From positions 1 through 64,000 of the forward strand of contig NZ_ABCS01000021.1 in assembly GCF_000170895.1 (NCBI RefSeq): DNA of 64,000 bases, read 5' to 3'. Below are positions 26,353 through 34,518 of this stretch, piece after piece; within the stretch, counting starts at the first letter, position 1; each line of letters opens with the position of its first letter. Origin of the DNA: Plesiocystis pacifica SIR-1. Its GTDB lineage: Bacteria > Myxococcota_A > Polyangia > Nannocystales > Nannocystaceae. The position numbers and the translations under genes are program-made. The notes below the pieces were generated by a model. It was not told where the DNA came from and did no database searches. It saw only the letters and a program-made list of their open reading frames with translations.

Positions 26353-26931
26353 TTAGCGCATCACGCCGGCGTCGCGGAGCATGGCGATGACCCGGTCGCG
26401 CTCTTCGGTGAGCGCGCCGGCGCCCGCGGCCTGGTGCTCGGGGTTCTGGGGGACCTCGTAGGGCGCCGAGATGCCGGTGAAGTTCTTCAGCTCGCCCGAG
26501 CGCGCCCGGGCGTAGAGGCCCTTGACGTCGCGCTGCTCGCAGACTTCGAGGGAGGTGTCGACCCAGACCTGGAAGAAGTCGCCCTCGCCGAAGCGGGCGC
26601 GGGCGGCCTGGCGGTCGGCGGCGTAGGGGGCGATGACGGCGACGAGCACGACGAGGCCGGCGTCGACCATGAGCCGGCCGACCTCGCCGTTGCGGCGCAC
26701 GTTCTCGCGCCGGTCCTCGGGGCTGAAGCCCAGGTCCGCGTTGAGGCCGTCGCGCATGACGTCGCCGTCGAGGCGGTAGGTGCGGACGCCGAGGCGGTTG
26801 AGCTCGCGCTCGACGGCGCGGGCCAGGGTGGTCTTGCCGGAGCCGCTCAGGCCCGTGAACCACACCAGGGCGCCCCGGTGCGGGTTGAGGGCCTCGCGGT
26901 CGGCACGGACGATGGGCTGCGGCTCGGTCAT
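26353..26931 (-). CDS. cysC: Adenylyl-sulfate (APS) kinase
   Basis: The 192-residue product matches the full length of CysC. It has Walker A GLSGSGKTT (about residues 27-35), RLDGDVMRDGLNADLGFSPEDRRENVRR (substrate binding) and APYEVPQNPE near the C-terminus. The enzyme phosphorylates adenosine 5'-phosphosulfate to PAPS, feeding sulfation or sulfate reduction. No sulfate adenylyltransferase (cysD/cysN or sat) gene is nearby, so the partner must be elsewhere. ATG start at 26931. The lipoprotein gene follows with a 1-base gap. Confidence 0.95.
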   Translation of the reverse strand: MTEPQPIVRADREALNPHRGALVWFTGLSGSGKTTLARAVERELNRLGVRTYRLDGDVMRDGLNADLGFSPEDRRENVRRNGEVGRLMVDAGLVVLVAVIAPYAADRQAARARFGEGDFFQVWVDTSLEVCEQRDVKGLYARARSGELKNFTGISAPYEVPQNPEHQAAGAGALTEERDRVIAMLRDAGVMR

Positions 26932-27008
26932 GGGGGAGGAGAGTACACGCCGTCGGGGGTTCGGGGATGGGCTGGGTGCGCGTGCGTTGCGTCGGGTAAG
27001 ATCGGGGG

Positions 27009-28241
27009 GTGCGCGGGCCAGCTTCGAGGGCAGCTCTTGGGCGTCGGCGAGGGTCGAGGCCTGGTTGGGGCTGGGCGTGGGTGCTGGTGGCGAGCGGTCT
27101 GGGGCTCGGTTGCCAGCGAGCGGAGCGTCCCGGGGACCGCGAGGCCTCGGTCGAGGCGGGGGAGGCCCGCGGATCTGCCGCGGCGTCGAAGCCGAGCCTG
27201 CCCGCGCTCCCAGCTCCGGGGGAGTGGGTGGTGATCGCCGAGGAGGCGACGCTCTACACCGCCCCGGATCGTCGCGCCCCGAGCTTCCCGACCCCCGCAG
27301 GCGTGCTCGGGCCGGGAGCCGGCGACCCCAGACAGGGCCCCGGCGTCGTCATGGAGGTGGTCGAGGTGCTCCCGGCCAAGGCTGGCGAGGCGAGGGGCGA
27401 CCGCTTCCTTCACCTGGTGTCCGTGTCGCCCGAGGAGGCCGCGGTGACCTGCGTGGGCGGCCTCGGCGTGGAGTCGGACTACGAGCTCCACGTCTACGCC
27501 CCGATGCTCTTTTTGCGCGAGGTCTCCCGCGGCGAGCAGAACTGGAACCTGGGCGAGGGCTCGCGCTTTGCCATCGCCCCCGGGACACCCGTGAGCGGGG
27601 AGCCAGGGGCGCGGAGCGTGCACGTGGGGGAGCTCAAGATTCCCATGCCGCTGCACGAAGACGCGCTCGGCTGGAGCTTTTCGCCAGCGCCCATCGAAGG
27701 GAGCGAAGGGCTGGAGGAGGAGGGGCCTGCGCTCGCGCCCTGGCCCATGGACGCGCCCCTACACTTCGGATCGGAGCAGCTGAAGCGACGCGGACCGAGC
27801 TTCGCGCGGCCCGTCGCCGAGCACCCAACCGAGGACGGCGAGCTCGAGCTGCACTTTCGCCACCCTTGTGGCTCGTTCGTCTTTCGCGGTCAGCAGCTCC
27901 CGGCCTCGGCCCGCGTCGACGCCGAGCCCGAGGCCCTGCCCCTCGATCCGAGCCTGGCCCTCGCGGCCGCCGGGGTCGAGCGTCTGGCGGACCGCCACGC
28001 CCTCGACCCCCAACCGGGCGCGGAGCTGCTGAGCGGCCCTGGCCCGTGGAAGCTCCCGGAAGGGGCGGAGTTGCGCTGGGCCGTGGGCGGCGAGCCCGGC
28101 TCGGCCGGCCGCACGCGCCGGGAGGTCGAGGTCGAGGGGGCCCTGCTGCTGCGCAAGCGGGAGGCCTGCCTCGAGCTGGCCGTGGGCCTGCTCGCGTGCG
28201 TGGACCGGGAGCTGCTCGGGGACTCACTCGGCGCGGAGTAG
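27009..28241 (+). CDS. Hypothetical lipoprotein
   Basis: The 410-residue protein starts at a GTG and has an Arg-rich n-region and a lipobox (SGLGLGC). The mature part includes GEWVVIAEEATLYTAPDRRAP, which has the look of an SH3-like strand segment, and beta-rich stretches such as LELHFRHPCGSFVFRGQQLP. Two Cys-containing strands (AVTCVGG, AVGLLACVDRE) could form disulfides. I recognise no family. Its last 18 bases overlap the 3' end of the convergent comF gene. Confidence 0.65.
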   Translation: MRGPASRAALGRRRGSRPGWGWAWVLVASGLGLGCQRAERPGDREASVEAGEARGSAAASKPSLPALPAPGEWVVIAEEATLYTAPDRRAPSFPTPAGVLGPGAGDPRQGPGVVMEVVEVLPAKAGEARGDRFLHLVSVSPEEAAVTCVGGLGVESDYELHVYAPMLFLREVSRGEQNWNLGEGSRFAIAPGTPVSGEPGARSVHVGELKIPMPLHEDALGWSFSPAPIEGSEGLEEEGPALAPWPMDAPLHFGSEQLKRRGPSFARPVAEHPTEDGELELHFRHPCGSFVFRGQQLPASARVDAEPEALPLDPSLALAAAGVERLADRHALDPQPGAELLSGPGPWKLPEGAELRWAVGGEPGSAGRTRREVEVEGALLLRKREACLELAVGLLACVDRELLGDSLGAE

Positions 28242-28970
28242 GGCCAGCCCACCCGCCGCCTCGGCGCCCGCGTCGACGAGCGCGGCCATGCACGCGCTCA
28301 AGGTCGCGCCGGTGGTGGTGACGTCGTCGACCACCAGCACGCGCCGGCCGGCGACGGCCTGGGCGTCTCGGACCCGAAAGGATCCGCGGAGGTTGTGCGC
28401 GCGCTCGAGGGCCGAGTCCTGGCGGGTCTGGGGCGGGGTCGCCCGCTGGCGGACGAGCAGGCGCGGGGCGAAGGCGGGTCCACCTCGGGCGTGGCGCAGG
28501 GCCCAGCGCAGCAGCTCCTCGCTCTGGTCAAAGCCCCGTCGCCAGCGCCGTCGCCAGTGCAGCGGAGCGGCGGTGGCCAGGTCCCAAGGCCGCTCTGATG
28601 CGTCGCTGCGAAGCCGCGGATCTTCGGCCAGGAGCCGGCCCAGGGGGCCTGCGAGGGCCAATCGGGCCGAGAACTTCAGGCCCAGGAGGGCGCGGCGGAG
28701 GGGGCCGTCGTAGGTCCAGCGCGCGTCGATCCAGCCTGTTCGCATCGTTTCGCCAGGTGAAGTGACAGGATCGAATGCGCTCTCGATTGCGCAGTCCGGC
28801 GCGGCACTGAATGCGTCTTGGGAGCTTGGCGACCAGGCTCGGGTGCGCGCGAGTTCGGGGGGCAAGAGGGTCTGCGCGGGGGCGCAGAGGCTGCAAAGGG
28901 CCAGCGGCCGGTGGTGACGGAGCAGCCGAGCGCAGCCGAGGCAGGTGGGTGGAAAGAGCTGAAAGGGCAC
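28224..28970 (-). CDS. ComF family protein (phosphoribosyltransferase-like)
   Basis: The 248-residue product has an N-terminal zinc-binding pair CLGC...CSLC and a type I phosphoribosyltransferase domain. The latter has PLHWRRRWRRGFDQSEELL and the PRPP-binding loop RRVLVVDDVTTTGATLSAC. ComF proteins are required for natural transformation in some bacteria and act in the cytoplasm on incoming single-stranded DNA; here the role is inferred from family only. I chose GTG at 28970 because it starts just before the zinc motif; the frame extends to an ATG at 29069 in AT-rich sequence. It overlaps the convergent lipoprotein gene by 18 bases. Confidence 0.85.
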   Translation of the reverse strand: MPFQLFPPTCLGCARLLRHHRPLALCSLCAPAQTLLPPELARTRAWSPSSQDAFSAAPDCAIESAFDPVTSPGETMRTGWIDARWTYDGPLRRALLGLKFSARLALAGPLGRLLAEDPRLRSDASERPWDLATAAPLHWRRRWRRGFDQSEELLRWALRHARGGPAFAPRLLVRQRATPPQTRQDSALERAHNLRGSFRVRDAQAVAGRRVLVVDDVTTTGATLSACMAALVDAGAEAAGGLALLRAE

Positions 28971-29261
28971 CGATGAGTCGTCGGCCCGGGGTGCTGCGAA
29001 TTGCGCTGTTTGGGTCCAAATTGGGGGAAACAAACTGGATCCATGCTCACTTGCGACCAGAGATCTCATTCGAGATCTGCATTTTTCGTTGCAAACACTA
29101 CCTACACAAATGGATCAACAGTGGATCAAAACCTCGAATTTGGGCTTCTAGGTGGGTGTTAGATGGAAATCGCGAATTTCTTGCTTTCGCACAGAAAAGG
29201 GGTCTGTCCGCATGGCCTTTTCCCCAAAGGGAAGTCAGAACCAAATCAGGAGGTTCGAAAC
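28971..29261 (+). promoter_or_regulatory. AT-rich divergent spacer with inverted repeat
   Basis: This roughly 290-base spacer between comF and the hotdog gene is markedly richer in A+T than the rest of the window and holds no convincing gene. It contains a 7-bp inverted repeat AGATCTC-attc-GAGATCT at 29061-29078 and two direct copies of TGGATCAA near 29112 and 29123. A textbook ribosome site AGGAGG at about 29249-29254 precedes the ATG at 29262. It probably holds the promoters of both genes; no specific regulator can be named. Confidence 0.5.
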
Positions 29262-29729
29262 ATGCGCAATCCCCTGAGCTTCGGTGTTGGTGAGTTGCTG
29301 TTTTCCCCGGCGTTTACGATCTCGCCCCAGGACGTCTGGGCGTGGGAGCGGGACATGGCCCTTGGCCGTCGGGACGATCATCCGGGCTTTCGCCCGCACT
29401 TCGAGCAGCCCGTCGCGGGCGCTCGCGTGCCGGACGGCCTGGTCATGAGCAAGATCCTGGATGCCCTCGCCCGCAGCGGCAATTTGGGCGGCTGCCAGGT
29501 CGAGCGCACGTCTGCGGGGCGCTTGCGCACGCTCGCGCCGATCGTCGTGGGGGAGTCCCTCACCGCCGTCGCGTCCGTCCGCTATCGCAGCCGGCGTGTG
29601 GGAGATCCCCGCACCTTCGTGACCCTGGCCGTCGAGCTCCGCAGCGGCCTGCGCAAGTTCGCCGAGGCCGAGGTCGGCGTGGAGATCCTCGCTCCCGAGG
29701 ATCCCATGGGCCTCAACCAGGCCGCCTAG
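29262..29729 (+). CDS. Hotdog-fold (MaoC/FAS1-like dehydratase-like) protein
   Basis: The 155-residue product starts at ATG 29262, fixed by the strong AGGAGG eight bases upstream. The sequence FSPAFTISPQDVWAWERDMALGR, then PDGLVMSKILDALARSG and LAPIVVGESLTAVASVRYRSRR, fits the strand-helix-strand order of MaoC-like hotdog proteins. The usual catalytic Asp-x4-His of hydratases is not evident. It may bind an acyl-CoA or acyl-ACP. It is monocistronic and ends at an intrinsic terminator. The strong ribosome site and AT-rich promoter suggest high expression. Confidence 0.6.
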   Translation: MRNPLSFGVGELLFSPAFTISPQDVWAWERDMALGRRDDHPGFRPHFEQPVAGARVPDGLVMSKILDALARSGNLGGCQVERTSAGRLRTLAPIVVGESLTAVASVRYRSRRVGDPRTFVTLAVELRSGLRKFAEAEVGVEILAPEDPMGLNQAA

Positions 29730-29781
29730 GCGCTCCGCCCCGTTCACCACCACCGAGCGCGGACCTCCCGTTCGCGTCAGG

Positions 29782-29827
29782 GCCCCCGTCTCTCCGCTCC
29801 GCGGAGGCGGGGGCTCTGTCGTTTTTT
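29782..29827 (+). terminator. Rho-independent terminator after the hotdog gene
   Basis: GCCCCCG (29782-29788) pairs with CGGGGGC (29808-29814), and the inner CTCCGC pairs with GCGGAG across a short loop. A run of six T follows at 29822-29827. It lies about 50 bases after the gene and 12 bases before the stop of convergent rlmH. Confidence 0.8.
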
Positions 29828-29838
29828 CTCCCGGGAAT

Positions 29839-30282
29839 TCAGCGGTGGTGGTAGGGGTGCCCGGCGAGGATGGTCCCGGCCCGGTAGAGCTGCTCGACGA
29901 GCAGGACCTGGGCGAGGCGGTGGGGCAGGGTGAGCTTGGACAGGGCGAGGACCCGATCGGCGCCCTCGCGGTCGGCCGGGGTGAAGCCGTGGGCGTCGCC
30001 GATGAGGAAGTCGACCTCGCGGACGCCCTGGTCGCGCCAGCTCCCGAGCCAGCCGGCGAGGGCCTCGCTGTCGATCTGCTGGCCGCGCTCGTCGAGGACC
30101 ACGCGCCGCCGCGGCCCAGACCCGCGCGATCCCGCCGGGCTCTTGGCGCGCAGACCATCCATGTCCCGGAGCCACTGCAGCTCGATGGGCAAGAGCGCGC
30201 GCGAGCGCTTGCGGTAGTCGTCGACCAGGGCCTCGAGCCCGGCCTGCTTGAGCTTGCCGACGGCGAGGAGTCGCAGGCGCAT
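29839..30282 (-). CDS. rlmH: 23S rRNA (pseudouridine1915-N3)-methyltransferase
   Basis: The 147-residue product is nearly the standard RlmH length. It carries the SPOUT knot features: LLAVGKLK at the N-terminus, VVLDERGQQIDSEALAGWL, the SAM-binding FLIGDAHGF, and the C-terminal EQLYRAGTILAGHPYHHR. The enzyme methylates pseudouridine 1915 in helix 69 of 23S rRNA on assembled ribosomes. The ATG overlaps the rsfS stop by one base (TGATG), so the two are coupled, as in many bacteria. Confidence 0.96.
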   Translation of the reverse strand: MRLRLLAVGKLKQAGLEALVDDYRKRSRALLPIELQWLRDMDGLRAKSPAGSRGSGPRRRVVLDERGQQIDSEALAGWLGSWRDQGVREVDFLIGDAHGFTPADREGADRVLALSKLTLPHRLAQVLLVEQLYRAGTILAGHPYHHR

Positions 30283-31013
30283 CAGCTCTCGAAGAGATCG
30301 GAGCCGTCGTCGTCTTCGCCCGCGGCCTCGTCCGAGCTGGGCGCGGGCGAGTCGTTGGCCGCGCTGGCCCCCGCGGGCGAGACGCGCTCGCTCTCGGGGC
30401 CGTCCTCGGGGCCGCCCTCGTTGGGGAAGCTCAGCGGGCGCGCGTCCTCGTCGTAGTCGTAGTCGTCGTCCTCGTCGTCGTAATCGTAGTCGTCGTCATC
30501 GACGAACTCGTCGGCGAAGCCGCCGAACTCGGCCTCGCCGCGGTAGTCGGGCATGACCTCGGGGGCGTCGAGGGCGTCGAGGTCGCTGGCGTCGAGGACG
30601 TCCTCGGGCAGGCCCAGCTCGACCCGCGGCGCGTCGGACCACATGCTCTCGAGGTCGTAGTGGCGACGGACGGGGTGATAGAACACGTGGATCAGGAAGT
30701 CGTCGTAGTCGAGCAGCGCCCACAGGTTGTGGTCGAGGCCGTCGGCGCCGAGCAGCCTGACGGGGTGGCCGGGCTCGCCCTCGGGCGTGGGCTCGGGCTC
30801 GACCTGAGCGAGGGCTTCGCGGACACCCTCGACCACGCCGCGGACCTGACGATCGGAGCGCGCCGACATCAGCAGGGCCCAGTCGGTGTAGCCCGCGACC
30901 TCGGTCAGGCGCAGGACCACTGGCGCACGCGCGCCGCGTTCGATGGCCGCCTCGATGGCCACGTTGAGGGCCGCGGGCAGCTCGCCCCGCGTCCATGTCC
31001 GCTGTTCCGGCAT
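30282..31013 (-). CDS. rsfS: Ribosomal silencing factor RsfS with a long acidic C-terminal tail
   Basis: Residues 1-130 match RsfS (Iojap): LNVAIEAAIERGARAPVVLRLTEVAGYTDWALLMSARSDRQVRGVVEGV and WALLDYDDFLIHVFYHPVRRHYDLESMW. RsfS binds ribosomal protein L14 and blocks joining of the 30S and 50S subunits in starvation. The usual family length is about 110-130 residues. Here a further 110 residues follow, dominated by Asp/Glu/Tyr (DDDDYDYDDEDDDYDYDED). Such a tail is unusual and could mimic RNA or recruit basic partners. Start is ATG at 31013. It is cotranscribed with rlmH and probably with the upstream lipoprotein gene, 22 bases away. Confidence 0.93.
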   Translation of the reverse strand: MPEQRTWTRGELPAALNVAIEAAIERGARAPVVLRLTEVAGYTDWALLMSARSDRQVRGVVEGVREALAQVEPEPTPEGEPGHPVRLLGADGLDHNLWALLDYDDFLIHVFYHPVRRHYDLESMWSDAPRVELGLPEDVLDASDLDALDAPEVMPDYRGEAEFGGFADEFVDDDDYDYDDEDDDYDYDEDARPLSFPNEGGPEDGPESERVSPAGASAANDSPAPSSDEAAGEDDDGSDLFES

Positions 31014-31035
31014 CGCGTGGCTATAGCGCGGGGTC

Positions 31036-32124
31036 TCAGGGGCCGGCAAGCCCGCCGAGCAAGCGTTGACGCAACAGCTCGGGGCGATCGCGCTCTGGGA
31101 CGGGCTGGGCGTCCTCGGGCGGGGCGATGGTCGGCGGGGTCTCGAGGGTCTCGACGGCGCCGTCAAAACGCACGTGGCCAGCGACGGGGCGGTGCGCGCG
31201 GTCGTCAAAGGTCCAGCGCAGCTCGATCGTCGCCGAGAGCCACAGGCCCGTGGCGCGGTCCAGGAGGATCTCTCCGGAGACCAGCTCCATGGCTGCGCGG
31301 CCGCGCCAGGGGTCGAGGCCGTCGACGACGCGCTCGGGGTGAGTCTGGTCGCTGCTCCGGAGCCGTACGCGCAGCGCCGGGCGGCCGCGGTGCTCGGCGG
31401 CCGTGACCGCGTCGATGTCGCTCACAGGCCCGGCGAGCTCGAGCACGTCGAGGGCGCCGTGCTGGGCGTCGTCGAGCCACAGCTGCCACAGGTCGCTCTC
31501 GACGGGGCCGGTGGTCCACGGCCAGTGGTCGCGCACGGCCCAGCGCTGCTCGTCGAGGATGATGAGCTCGCGCCGCCGGGTCTCCGTGGTGTCGCCGTCC
31601 TTGCCGGGCTTGCCCCCGGGGGTCGCCAGCTGATCGTGCGCGAACTGGGCGAGGTGAAAGCGCGGCCCCTCGCCGGGGGCGGAGGCCCAGCGCAGCTCGA
31701 GCTCGTCGACGACGAAGAAGCGCTCGTGGACGGGCGCGTCGACCTCGACGGGGGGCAGGGGCTCGGCGCTGGTCTCGAGGCCCTTGGGGCCCGTGGACAT
31801 CTCCGCGCGGTAGTGGAGGTGGTGGGGCCCGAGGTCCGCGCGGGCGGTGGCGTGGGGCTGGGCGGCGAAGGCCCGGAGCTCGGCCCAGCTCGGCGCCACG
31901 GCGAAGGTCTCGAGCCGAGCCGAGCGGGCGGCCGCGGGGTCCTCGGGGCTCGCTCCGTCGCGGGGGATGGCGAGGCCGCTGGCGCCCCCGCTCGACGGGC
32001 CGTCCCCGGTGCGGTCCTCGTCGTCGGCGCACGCCGGGAGTGACAGACTGACAAGCGCGGCGAGGCCGGTCGTGCGAATCGCCGACCTGGCGCGCTGACG
32101 TCCGATGGAGCTGCCCCGGAACAT
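31036..32124 (-). CDS. Hypothetical lipoprotein
   Basis: The 362-residue protein starts at ATG 32124, giving an Arg-rich n-region, a hydrophobic core and a lipobox (SLSLPAC). A Gly/Asp/Ser-rich linker follows. The body has long beta-strands and Trp-rich segments (WAVRDHWPWTTGPVESDLWQLWLDD, GLWLSATIELRWTFDDRAHRPV), perhaps a LolA/LolB-like or lipoprotein-sorting fold, but I cannot assign it. It lies directly upstream of rsfS and diverges from the prepilin peptidase gene. Confidence 0.65.
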   Translation of the reverse strand: MFRGSSIGRQRARSAIRTTGLAALVSLSLPACADDEDRTGDGPSSGGASGLAIPRDGASPEDPAAARSARLETFAVAPSWAELRAFAAQPHATARADLGPHHLHYRAEMSTGPKGLETSAEPLPPVEVDAPVHERFFVVDELELRWASAPGEGPRFHLAQFAHDQLATPGGKPGKDGDTTETRRRELIILDEQRWAVRDHWPWTTGPVESDLWQLWLDDAQHGALDVLELAGPVSDIDAVTAAEHRGRPALRVRLRSSDQTHPERVVDGLDPWRGRAAMELVSGEILLDRATGLWLSATIELRWTFDDRAHRPVAGHVRFDGAVETLETPPTIAPPEDAQPVPERDRPELLRQRLLGGLAGP

Positions 32125-32207
32125 GCGCGCGGGAGAATAACAGGGTGACACCTCGTCAACGCCCCCGCGCGGCTGTGCCCGAGGGCGGATCATGTCACAC
32201 TCCTTCG

Positions 32208-33158
32208 GTGTTCGGAGCTCCCGCAGCCTTGCCCGTGCCCGTGGATCCGACCCTGCTCGAGCTCCTGCTGAGCCCCGGCTTGCGGATCGCGGCCTTCTTT
32301 TGGGGCACGCTGTGGGGCTCCTTCGCCAACGTGGTCATCTACCGGGTGCCCCTGGGCCTGTCCGTGCTCCGCCCGCGCTCGCGCTGCCCGAGCTGTGAGA
32401 CGCCCATCGCCTGGTACGACAACGTCCCGATCCTTTCCTACTTGTTGCTGCGTGGAAAGTGTAGGCACTGCGACGCTCCTTTCGCCTTGCGTTACCTGCT
32501 GGTCGAGCTGCTCGCCGGCTTGCTGAGCTTCGCTACCTACATGCTCTACGTGGTCACGCCGCTGCTCGAGGGCGGGGGCATCGAGGGGCTGCTGGCCTGG
32601 CAGGTGTGGTTCTTCTTTTGCCTCGCGCTGGTGGTCATCACGTTCACGGATCTGGACGTGTGGATCATTCCCAACGAGGTGGTGTTGCCGATGGCCGGCG
32701 TCGGCCTGGTGCTGGCTTGTTGGCAGCCCGAGCTGATCGGGGTCGAGACCGTGCCGGCCGTGATCGCGGGGCTGTCGGGGCTGGGCCTGGTCGCGGGAAT
32801 TCGCTGGATCTACCTGAAGTGGCGGGACATCGAGGCCATCGGCCTGGGCGACGGGAAGCTGCTGCTCATGGTCGGCTTCTTCGGCGGCCCCATGGCCATC
32901 GCGTGGACCCTCGGCGCGGGCGCGCTGCAGGGTCTGATCGTCTCCGTGCCCATGCTCTTGCGCGGCGAGACCATCGCCAACACCGACCTCCAGGACGTCC
33001 ACGGCGACGACCCGGAGCTCGGGGAGGAAGACCCCGACGCTGGGGTCATGGGACAGCGCGTCCCCTTTGGGCCCTTTTTGGCGCTCGCAGCCCTCGAATT
33101 CGTGCTCCTGCGCGGGCAGATCGACAAGATCTTCACCTGGCTGATCAGTCCAGGCTGA
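32208..33158 (+). CDS. pilD: Prepilin peptidase / N-methyltransferase (A24 family)
   Basis: The product (316 residues from the GTG at 32208; the frame opens further upstream) has the N-terminal cytoplasmic zinc motif CPSC...CRHC within RCPSCETPIAWYDNVPILSYL. It has about seven membrane segments and the two catalytic Asp blocks FTDLDVWIIPNE and GLGDGKLLLMVGFFGG. This bifunctional membrane enzyme cleaves type IV pilin and pseudopilin leaders and methylates the new N-terminus, so it serves pili or type II secretion. No pilin gene is nearby. A segment of about 30 acidic residues (DLQDVHGDDPELGEEDPDAG) lies between two late membrane helices. Confidence 0.93.
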   Translation: MFGAPAALPVPVDPTLLELLLSPGLRIAAFFWGTLWGSFANVVIYRVPLGLSVLRPRSRCPSCETPIAWYDNVPILSYLLLRGKCRHCDAPFALRYLLVELLAGLLSFATYMLYVVTPLLEGGGIEGLLAWQVWFFFCLALVVITFTDLDVWIIPNEVVLPMAGVGLVLACWQPELIGVETVPAVIAGLSGLGLVAGIRWIYLKWRDIEAIGLGDGKLLLMVGFFGGPMAIAWTLGAGALQGLIVSVPMLLRGETIANTDLQDVHGDDPELGEEDPDAGVMGQRVPFGPFLALAALEFVLLRGQIDKIFTWLISPG

Positions 33159-33331
33159 GCGGTGTGGCCTCTGCGCCACGCCCGCTGTGGTCGAGCCCTT
33201 GGGTGCACGGGGAGGCCCAAATGGGCCGAGAACCGTGCTCAAACGGCGATGGTGGCCCTCAGAGGCCGCAGCGCAGTCCTTTCGCAAGTTTGTGCGGCAC
33301 GGCGGGGCGTTTCGGGTCATGATCTGGGCGG

Positions 33332-33487
33332 ATGCGAGACCAGCGACACAGGGACCGCAACACCGACCGCCCCCCCGAAGACCGACCGCGTGTCTACGCG
33401 CCACCGCCACCGCCCCCGCGCTGGCAGACGGAGCGCCGCCGCGAAGAAGAACGACGCGGCACGACGGTGGTCGAGTTCGAACTCTGA
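33332..33487 (+). CDS. Small Arg/Pro-rich protein (51 aa), putative
   Basis: A 51-residue frame (MRDQRHRDRNTDRPPEDR... ending TTVVEFEL) has a run of six prolines before RWQTERRREEERRG. It is followed 13 bases later by a good intrinsic terminator in the same orientation, which supports a real transcript ending here. There is no clear ribosome site upstream of the ATG. The composition is highly charged and probably disordered. Function unknown. Confidence 0.4.
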   Translation: MRDQRHRDRNTDRPPEDRPRVYAPPPPPPRWQTERRREEERRGTTVVEFEL

Positions 33488-33500
33488 GATAGAACGCACG

Positions 33501-33535
33501 AAGAGCGTGGACCTGGGTCCGCGCTCTTTCGCTTT
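33501..33535 (+). terminator. Rho-independent terminator
   Basis: AAGAGCG-t-GGACC (33501-33513) pairs with GGTCC-g-CGCTCTT (33516-33528), giving a 13-bp stem with one wobble and a two-base loop. It is followed by TTCGCTTTT. It ends the transcript carrying the small Arg/Pro-rich frame and separates it from the convergent exonuclease gene. Confidence 0.75.
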
Positions 33536-33542
33536 TGGATCC

Positions 33543-34490
33543 TCACCAGTAGCCCGGGCCCGGCGGCTCGGCGGGGGCGGGGCCGTCCATGGCGGCTCGA
33601 AAGTTGGGGAAGCCGAAGGCGCCAAAGAAGGCGTCGAGGGCTCGCCGGGAGGGTCGCCAGCGCTCGAGCTCGTCGAGGGGCAGGGGCAGGGGCTCGCCGA
33701 CCCGCAAGGCGGTGAGCTGGAGGCTGAGGCGGGCGTCGTCGCGGTGGGCCAGGATGCGTTCGCTGCGTTTGCGCTGGGGGATCAGCGCGGCGTTGTCGAG
33801 CACGCCTTCGAGGCTGCCGTAGGTGGCCAGGAGCTCGGTGGCGATCTTGGGCCCGATGCCCGGGATGCCGGGGACGCCGTCGCCCTTGCTCCCGGTGAGC
33901 GCGAACAGCTCGGCGAGGCGCTCGGGCGGGACGCCAAACTTGGCCTCGACCTGGACCGGCCCCACGCGCTTGCCGGTGAAGGCGTCGAGCTGGCGGACCG
34001 AGCCGGGGCCGCGGTCGGGGCCCCGGACCAGCTGCATCAGGTCGCTGTCGTTGGACACGATCGTGACCTCGAGCTCCGCCTCGACGCAGGCGTTGGCGTA
34101 GGCGCCGATCAGGTCGTCGGCCTCGAGCCCAGGCTGGTGCAGGGGGCTCAACCCGAGGGCCTGGGACAGGTGCCAGATCGGCTCCCACTGGCCGCGGAGC
34201 TCGTCGGGCTGGCCCTTGCGCTTGGCCTTGTAGTCGGGCGCCAGGGCGCGGCGCCAGCTGTCCCCGGGTCCGTCGAAGATGGGCAACAAAAAGGCCGGGT
34301 CGTGGCCGAGCCGCAGCGCTCGCATGCGCTGGCCCCAGGCGATCACGGCGTTGATCGGGGTGCTCTGGTCGTTGGGGGCGAAGCGCGGCGCGCTGGCGTG
34401 GTAGAGGCGGTGGACGAGGTTGTTGGCGTCGACGAGGAAGACGCGGTCGCCCGCTTGGGGGGTCGACGGCGGGGCAGAGCGGGCGGTCAT
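33543..34490 (-). CDS. 5'-3' exonuclease (FEN / Pol I 5'-nuclease-like)
   Basis: The 315-residue product carries the structure-specific 5' nuclease core: FLVDANNLVHRLYHA (first metal Asp), PIFDGPGDSWRR, EADDLIGAYA with SNDSDLMQLV (metal-binding acidic cluster) and the helix-hairpin-helix GVPGIPGIGPKIATELLATYGSLE. It resembles the stand-alone 5' nuclease relatives of DNA polymerase I, which remove RNA primers or flaps in replication and repair. No polymerase domain follows. It may be cotranscribed with the outer-membrane protein gene upstream, 28 bases away. Confidence 0.92.
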   Translation of the reverse strand: MTARSAPPSTPQAGDRVFLVDANNLVHRLYHASAPRFAPNDQSTPINAVIAWGQRMRALRLGHDPAFLLPIFDGPGDSWRRALAPDYKAKRKGQPDELRGQWEPIWHLSQALGLSPLHQPGLEADDLIGAYANACVEAELEVTIVSNDSDLMQLVRGPDRGPGSVRQLDAFTGKRVGPVQVEAKFGVPPERLAELFALTGSKGDGVPGIPGIGPKIATELLATYGSLEGVLDNAALIPQRKRSERILAHRDDARLSLQLTALRVGEPLPLPLDELERWRPSRRALDAFFGAFGFPNFRAAMDGPAPAEPPGPGYW

Positions 34491-34518
34491 GGGAAGCTTC
34501 GGGAGGGCTGACGGCCGG

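Noticed and set aside
28971..29070. Extension of ComF to ATG 29069
   Set aside because: The extra 33 residues come from AT-rich sequence with atypical codons, and family similarity starts at the zinc motif just after GTG 28970; kept only as an alternative.
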